Position numbers and translations under genes: made by a program. From positions 1-11,713 of the forward strand of contig DKMQ01000065.1 of NCBI GenBank assembly GCA_002470565.1: a DNA stretch of 11,713 bases. The letters are read 5' to 3'. The stretch is from Oceanospirillaceae bacterium UBA7410. Its GTDB lineage: Bacteria > Pseudomonadota > Gammaproteobacteria > Pseudomonadales > Balneatricaceae. The notes beneath the pieces were generated by a model. That model worked only from the letters and a program-made list of their open reading frames with translations. It was not told where the DNA came from and made no database searches. Numbering within the stretch: the stretch's first letter is position 1; each line of letters opens with the position of its first letter. Below, piece after piece: positions 8,120 to 11,713 of the stretch.

Positions 8120-9562
8120 TTACGTTCTTTTTACGTTTGTACGAACAAGCAATGCCATCACTTCTAAGTGTGGAGTATGAGGGAACATATCAATACAACC
8201 CACTTTATCAACGTGCAATCCTAGACTTTGAAACTCTTTTAAATCTCTGGCCATAGAGGCTGGATTACACGAAACATACACAACGCGCTCTAGTGGCTGG
8301 CCTTTAAGCATCTGAGCGATTCCTTTAGCCCCTGCTCGCGGCGGATCTAATAAAGCTTTATTAAAAGACTTTCTTTGCCACTGTTTGCGAGCACTGGTTT
8401 CAAACAAATCTGCATGTTCAAAATCTACTAAAGCAAAGCCATTACGTCGAGCATTTTCGCGACCTTGCTTAACCATGGCATAGTCGCCTTCTAGGGCTAA
8501 CACTGTGACATGTTGATCAGCCATACTGGCAATGGGTAAGGAAAAATTACCCACACCACTGAATAAATCTAATACTTGATCCCCTGCGCAAGGTTCAAGC
8601 CACTCAATAGCTTGATTAATCATGCCTTGGTTGACCTTGGCATTAACTTGAACAAAATCTTGCACTGTAAAATCCAACTCAATCGACTTATCAATGCCTG
8701 CCACTGAAACACTATAACTTAAGCCGTCTTTAGTGCCGCTAAGCCACAGGTCATCATGATCAGTTTGCTGGCAAACTAGGCTGACACTATATTGTTTAGC
8801 AAAAGCAGCTAATAATAACTGGTCATCCATAATGAGTGAATCTGATACTTTCAAACTAATGCACGGCCCTGAGTTGGCTTGTAATACCTCTACATGGGTC
8901 ACCCACTGAGTGTGCGCCATTGTTACTAATACGTCGTGCAAAGGCACAAGTAAATCAGACAAAGCAGGCTCTAATACTGGGCAATGAGTAATAGGCACAA
9001 TGTGCTTATGGCCACTTTGACGAAAACCTAACAATAAGGTTTTGCTGTCTGCGAAATAACGCGTAGCAAGCTGCGCACGCCGCCTATAGCCCAAATTTTC
9101 TCCTACAATAGGCTGGGCCCATTGCTGAGGCTCTATGTTCGCCAAACGGCGTAATTGCTCAGCAATAGCCGCCTGCTTGTAACTCACTTGGGCCGAAGGC
9201 TCTAGATGCTGTAACTGGCAACCACCACACGTGTCATAGACTGGACAAAATGGTGTTACGCGCTGATCACTGGGCTGCTTTAGCTCCAACAGACGAGCTT
9301 CTGCATGAGTTTTATGGTCACTAAGCACTTCAGCCTTGACAGATTCGCCTTTTAATCCGCCCTCAACAAAAATTGTTTTCCCCTCCCAACGCCCGACACC
9401 ACGGCCATCGTGGCTTAGATTTTCAAGTTCAAGATTAAGATGTTTGCCCACAGGCAAAGTGACAATTTCAATATCTACTTGAGCTTGAGAGCGCTTTTGT
9501 TTAGCGGACGCTGAAGGGTTTTTTAGTTTAAGTTTGCGCTGTAAAGGCGATAAACGAGCCAT
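8120..9562 (-). CDS. rlmD: 23S rRNA (uracil-1939-C5)-methyltransferase RlmD
   Basis: RlmD (formerly RumA) methylates U1939 of 23S rRNA using SAM and carries a 4Fe-4S cluster. The 480-residue product is longer than E. coli's 433. A basic, low-complexity N-terminal tail of about 35 residues precedes the TRAM RNA-binding domain (about 37-96). The iron-sulfur ligands are C106, C112, C115 and C194. The methyltransferase domain has the SAM motif VLDLFSGVGNFSLPI at 330-344 and LLDPPRAG at 404-411. The catalytic nucleophile is C432 in YVSCNPAS, and the general-base Glu is E467 in HTPHLEVMAL. A complete set of cluster and catalytic residues makes an active enzyme likely. It starts 2 nt after the cysM stop. 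The only visible ribosome site (GGAG) is about 13 nt upstream, so coupling to cysM is likely. A shorter N-terminus is possible, but there is no other early ATG in the tail. Confidence 0.96.
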   Translation of the reverse strand: MARLSPLQRKLKLKNPSASAKQKRSQAQVDIEIVTLPVGKHLNLELENLSHDGRGVGRWEGKTIFVEGGLKGESVKAEVLSDHKTHAEARLLELKQPSDQRVTPFCPVYDTCGGCQLQHLEPSAQVSYKQAAIAEQLRRLANIEPQQWAQPIVGENLGYRRRAQLATRYFADSKTLLLGFRQSGHKHIVPITHCPVLEPALSDLLVPLHDVLVTMAHTQWVTHVEVLQANSGPCISLKVSDSLIMDDQLLLAAFAKQYSVSLVCQQTDHDDLWLSGTKDGLSYSVSVAGIDKSIELDFTVQDFVQVNAKVNQGMINQAIEWLEPCAGDQVLDLFSGVGNFSLPIASMADQHVTVLALEGDYAMVKQGRENARRNGFALVDFEHADLFETSARKQWQRKSFNKALLDPPRAGAKGIAQMLKGQPLERVVYVSCNPASMARDLKEFQSLGLHVDKVGCIDMFPHTPHLEVMALLVRTNVKRT

Positions 9563-9564
9563 GA

Positions 9565-10455
9565 TTATGTAAATACTCCAGTGGATAAATAGCGATCGCC
9601 ACGATCACAAATAATACAAACTATAACGGCGTTTTCTACCTGCTTTGACAGGCGCAGCGCTCCGGCCACGCTGCCACCAGAGGACACCCCTGCAAATATC
9701 CCTTCCTCAGTGGCAAGGGCTTTCATAGTGGCTTCAGCTTCAGCTTGATCCATATCGATAATGGCATCTACCTTTGCTGCATCAAAAATACTTGGCATGT
9801 AAGCTTCCGGCCAGCGGCGAATGCCCGGAATTTGTGAATCTGGTGTGGGGCGCAATCCATGAATCTCAATGTTTGGATTTTGCTCCTTAAAATAGGCTGA
9901 TAACCCCATAATGGTGCCTGTAGTGCCCATCGAACTCACCATGTGGGTGATTTTACCTTGGGTTTGCTGCCAAATTTCTGGGCCAGTAGTGCGGTAATGG
10001 GCTAATGGATTATCACTATTAGCAAACTGATCCAGCACCTTACCTTCGCCACGAGCCTGCATTGCCATGGCTAAATCTCTAGCACTTTCCATGCCTTGCT
10101 CAGACGTTACTGTAATCAGTTCAGCTCCATAAGCTGCCATAGAAGCCTTGCGCTCTGAACTCATATTATCAGGCATAATTAGTTTAAGCTTGTAGCCTTT
10201 AATCGCCGCAACCATCGCCAAAGCGATACCAGTGTTGCCACTGGTGGCCTCGATAAGCACGTCACCTGGGTGGATGTCACCGCGTTTTTCTGCCTCAACA
10301 ATCATACTTAAAGCGGGGCGATCTTTAACAGAACCTGCAGGATTGTTACCTTCAAGTTTAGCCAGGATGATATTACTGGTTTCGCCTGGTAAACGTTGCA
10401 AGCGCACCAAGGGAGTACTGCCTACATAGTCTGCTATGGTGGGGAAGTGATGCAT
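9565..10455 (-). CDS. cysM: Cysteine synthase B (O-acetylserine sulfhydrylase B)
   Basis: CysM is a PLP-dependent cytoplasmic enzyme that makes L-cysteine (or S-sulfocysteine) from O-acetylserine and sulfide or thiosulfate. The 296-residue product (E. coli 303) has the PLP lysine K44 in NNPAGSVKDR, the substrate-binding loop TSGNTG at 71-76, and the phosphate-binding GTTGT at 177-181. The CysM-specific GIRRWPEAYMP (about 211-221) contains the paired arginines linked to thiosulfate use, and the CDRGDRYLSTGVF tail starts at 283. These features favour CysM over CysK. The ribosome site GAGG lies 5 nt before the ATG. It lies between acpS (22 nt) and rlmD (2 nt). I see no cysteine-responsive element, and expression probably follows the operon. 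Confidence 0.97.
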   Translation of the reverse strand: MHHFPTIADYVGSTPLVRLQRLPGETSNIILAKLEGNNPAGSVKDRPALSMIVEAEKRGDIHPGDVLIEATSGNTGIALAMVAAIKGYKLKLIMPDNMSSERKASMAAYGAELITVTSEQGMESARDLAMAMQARGEGKVLDQFANSDNPLAHYRTTGPEIWQQTQGKITHMVSSMGTTGTIMGLSAYFKEQNPNIEIHGLRPTPDSQIPGIRRWPEAYMPSIFDAAKVDAIIDMDQAEAEATMKALATEEGIFAGVSSGGSVAGALRLSKQVENAVIVCIICDRGDRYLSTGVFT

Positions 10456-10477
10456 ACTAACCTCTAGTTAACATTAT

Positions 10478-10852
10478 CTAGCTTAGCACTACAAAAGCTA
10501 AGGCTTGATCTAATTCATCTGCAATACTTATATGTGCGATTTGGCTACCCAACTCGGCTTGCCTTTGCGCTGCTGCGCCACTTAGGATAAGTAATGGGGC
10601 GCCTAGTTCATCATGCTCAATGTGCATTTGCTGCCAAGAAATACCGCGACCAATACCTGTGCCTAGAGCTTTAGCGGCAGCCTCTTTGGCAGCAAAGCGC
10701 TTAGCCAAAAAGGCTGCAGGGGCACTTGACGCATCAAACTGAGCCATTTCAAACTCAGTAAGTATTCTTTGGGCAAACTTACGCCCAGTGCGCTCCAATG
10801 CGGCTGCTATCCGAGCTGTTGCCACTATATCTGTGCCTATTGCCTTAACCAT
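10478..10852 (-). CDS. acpS: Holo-[acyl-carrier-protein] synthase
   Basis: AcpS transfers the 4'-phosphopantetheine arm of coenzyme A onto a serine of apo-acyl carrier protein, activating it for fatty-acid synthesis. The 124-residue product (E. coli 126) has the magnesium-binding D8 in GTDIV and the signature RFAAKEAAAKALGTGI, with E57 and K61 as the second metal ligand and catalytic lysine. Near the C-terminus is the HISIADE strand, where the family usually has HvSisdd. It starts 20 nt after pdxJ. The pdxJ-acpS pair is conserved in gammaproteobacteria, which supports the call. The upstream AGGG/AAGG is at or beyond the usual ribosome-site distance, so coupling to pdxJ may help. Confidence 0.97.
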   Translation of the reverse strand: MVKAIGTDIVATARIAAALERTGRKFAQRILTEFEMAQFDASSAPAAFLAKRFAAKEAAAKALGTGIGRGISWQQMHIEHDELGAPLLILSGAAAQRQAELGSQIAHISIADELDQALAFVVLS

Positions 10853-10872
10853 AGGTGTTTCGCCCTACCTTA

Positions 10873-11634
10873 TTAAACACGACTGGGACGATGAGACTCA
10901 CGAGCAGCCAACATTAATGCCTTCATTTTTTTTACTGCTTCAGGTAAACCCACAAATAACGCATCTGCGATCAAAGAGTGACCAATATTAAGCTCATTAA
11001 ACTCAGGAATAGCAGCGATGGCTTCTACGTTTTGAAGATTAAGCCCATGGCCACCATTAACCACAAGTCCAATACTGGCAGCATATGTGGCTGCTTTGGC
11101 TATACGAGCTAGCTCTGCATGTTGTTGGGCATGATTAGTCGCATCTGCATAAGCTCCTGTATGGAGCTCTATCAACTGAGCCCCTGTGCGTTTTGCTGCA
11201 TCTATTTGCCGCTTATCAGCATCTATAAACAAAGAAATTTCCACACCCACAGCCTGCATGCGCGCACATGCTGCCTTTATCTTTGCCTCTTGAGACACCA
11301 CATCTAAGCCACCTTCAGTGGTGAGTTCTTGACGTTTCTCTGGCACCAAACAAACATAAGCTGGCGCAATTTCCACAGCTAAATCAATCATTTTATCAGT
11401 GACTGCCATTTCAAAATTCATACGCGTTTGTAATACTTGAGCCATTACTCGCACGTCTCGCTCTTGAATATGGCGCGCGTCTTCGCGCAAATGCACCGTA
11501 ATACCATCTGCTCCAGCTTGCTCTGCATCTAAAGCTGCTTTTACTGGATCGGGATATCGCGTGCCTCGGGCCTGACGTAATGTAGCAACATGATCAACAT
11601 TTACGCCGAGTAAAATTCGATTGGGATCAACCAT
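10873..11634 (-). CDS. pdxJ: Pyridoxine 5'-phosphate synthase
   Basis: PdxJ joins 1-deoxy-D-xylulose 5-phosphate with 1-amino-acetone 3-phosphate to form pyridoxine 5'-phosphate, the last ring-forming step of the DXP-dependent vitamin B6 pathway. The 253-residue TIM-barrel product (E. coli 243) shows [16 protein letters not shown] at 9-24 and [12 protein letters not shown] at 41-52, with H48 and R50 in the active site. It also has NFEMAVTD with E75, [23 protein letters not shown] with H196, and ELNIGHSLI near 214-222. It is about 10 residues longer at the C-terminus. A GAGGA ribosome site lies 6 nt before the ATG. It is the first gene of the block in the window. In many gammaproteobacteria recO precedes it, but nothing identifiable as recO is visible in the remaining 79 nt. 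Confidence 0.97.
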   Translation of the reverse strand: MVDPNRILLGVNVDHVATLRQARGTRYPDPVKAALDAEQAGADGITVHLREDARHIQERDVRVMAQVLQTRMNFEMAVTDKMIDLAVEIAPAYVCLVPEKRQELTTEGGLDVVSQEAKIKAACARMQAVGVEISLFIDADKRQIDAAKRTGAQLIELHTGAYADATNHAQQHAELARIAKAATYAASIGLVVNGGHGLNLQNVEAIAAIPEFNELNIGHSLIADALFVGLPEAVKKMKALMLAARESHRPSRV

Positions 11635-11713
11635 TTCCTGTCCTCTTTTGATTAAAACTAGCCTATAGTTTTATCCACCAAACTGAATTATTTTTTTGCA
11701 ATAGTGTGAAATA
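11635..11713. other. Upstream region of pdxJ at the window edge, with a short hairpin
   Basis: These 79 AT-rich nt contain the pdxJ ribosome site and an 8-bp inverted repeat, TAAAACTA (11653-11660) with TAGTTTTA (11666-11673), around a 5-nt loop. On the minus strand one frame is open from the edge to a TAG inside this repeat, so the tail of an upstream gene is possible. It is too short (16 codons) to identify. Confidence 0.35.

Noticed and set aside
11635..11713. C-terminal end of recO upstream of pdxJ
   Set aside because: A 16-codon frame is open to the edge, but its sequence does not resemble the RecO tail as I know it and is too short to judge.

Overview
The window looks like a conserved housekeeping stretch of a gammaproteobacterial chromosome. 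The evidence is gene content (SlyX with a PPPHY tail, RsmJ, TsaB, long-form Adk, two-domain MazG, a RelA with a dead hydrolase domain, RlmD, CysM) and residue-level similarity to the E. coli proteins. The AT-leaning composition and the cysM-rlmD-relA-mazG order suggest a marine Pseudomonadales/Cellvibrionales-like organism. That placement is an inference from memory and was not tested with a tree.

Layout, right to left, because almost everything is on the minus strand. Block 1 (11634 to 4969) is pdxJ, acpS, cysM, rlmD, relA, mazG. These are closely spaced (20, 22 and 2 nt gaps, 75 nt before relA, then an 8-nt relA/mazG overlap) and are probably one operon or two overlapping ones. They cover vitamin B6 synthesis, carrier-protein activation, cysteine synthesis, 23S rRNA methylation, (p)ppGpp synthesis and NTP clean-up. 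A 260-nt non-coding gap follows (4709-4968). It carries a possible adk promoter and an unusual set of concentric inverted repeats. Block 2 (4708 to 1750) is adk, tsaB, uppP, rsmJ, again tightly packed, with rsmJ starting inside the end of uppP. It covers adenylate balance, tRNA t6A modification, lipid-carrier recycling for the cell wall, and 16S rRNA methylation.

The left end is different. slyX is the only plus-strand gene and converges on rsmJ with 14 nt between stop codons. Across a 181-nt divergent region lies a small protein with two membrane segments and a C-terminal cold-shock domain, closed off by a very clear intrinsic terminator. Beyond it, running off the left edge, is the N-terminal 263 residues of a Wzz-type polysaccharide co-polymerase, which probably marks the edge of a surface-polysaccharide locus.

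I found no tRNA, rRNA, insertion sequence, CRISPR array or prophage. I also see no convincing undescribed multi-gene system. The most interesting items are the membrane-anchored cold-shock-domain protein, the structured gap upstream of adk, and the arrangement of relA and mazG.
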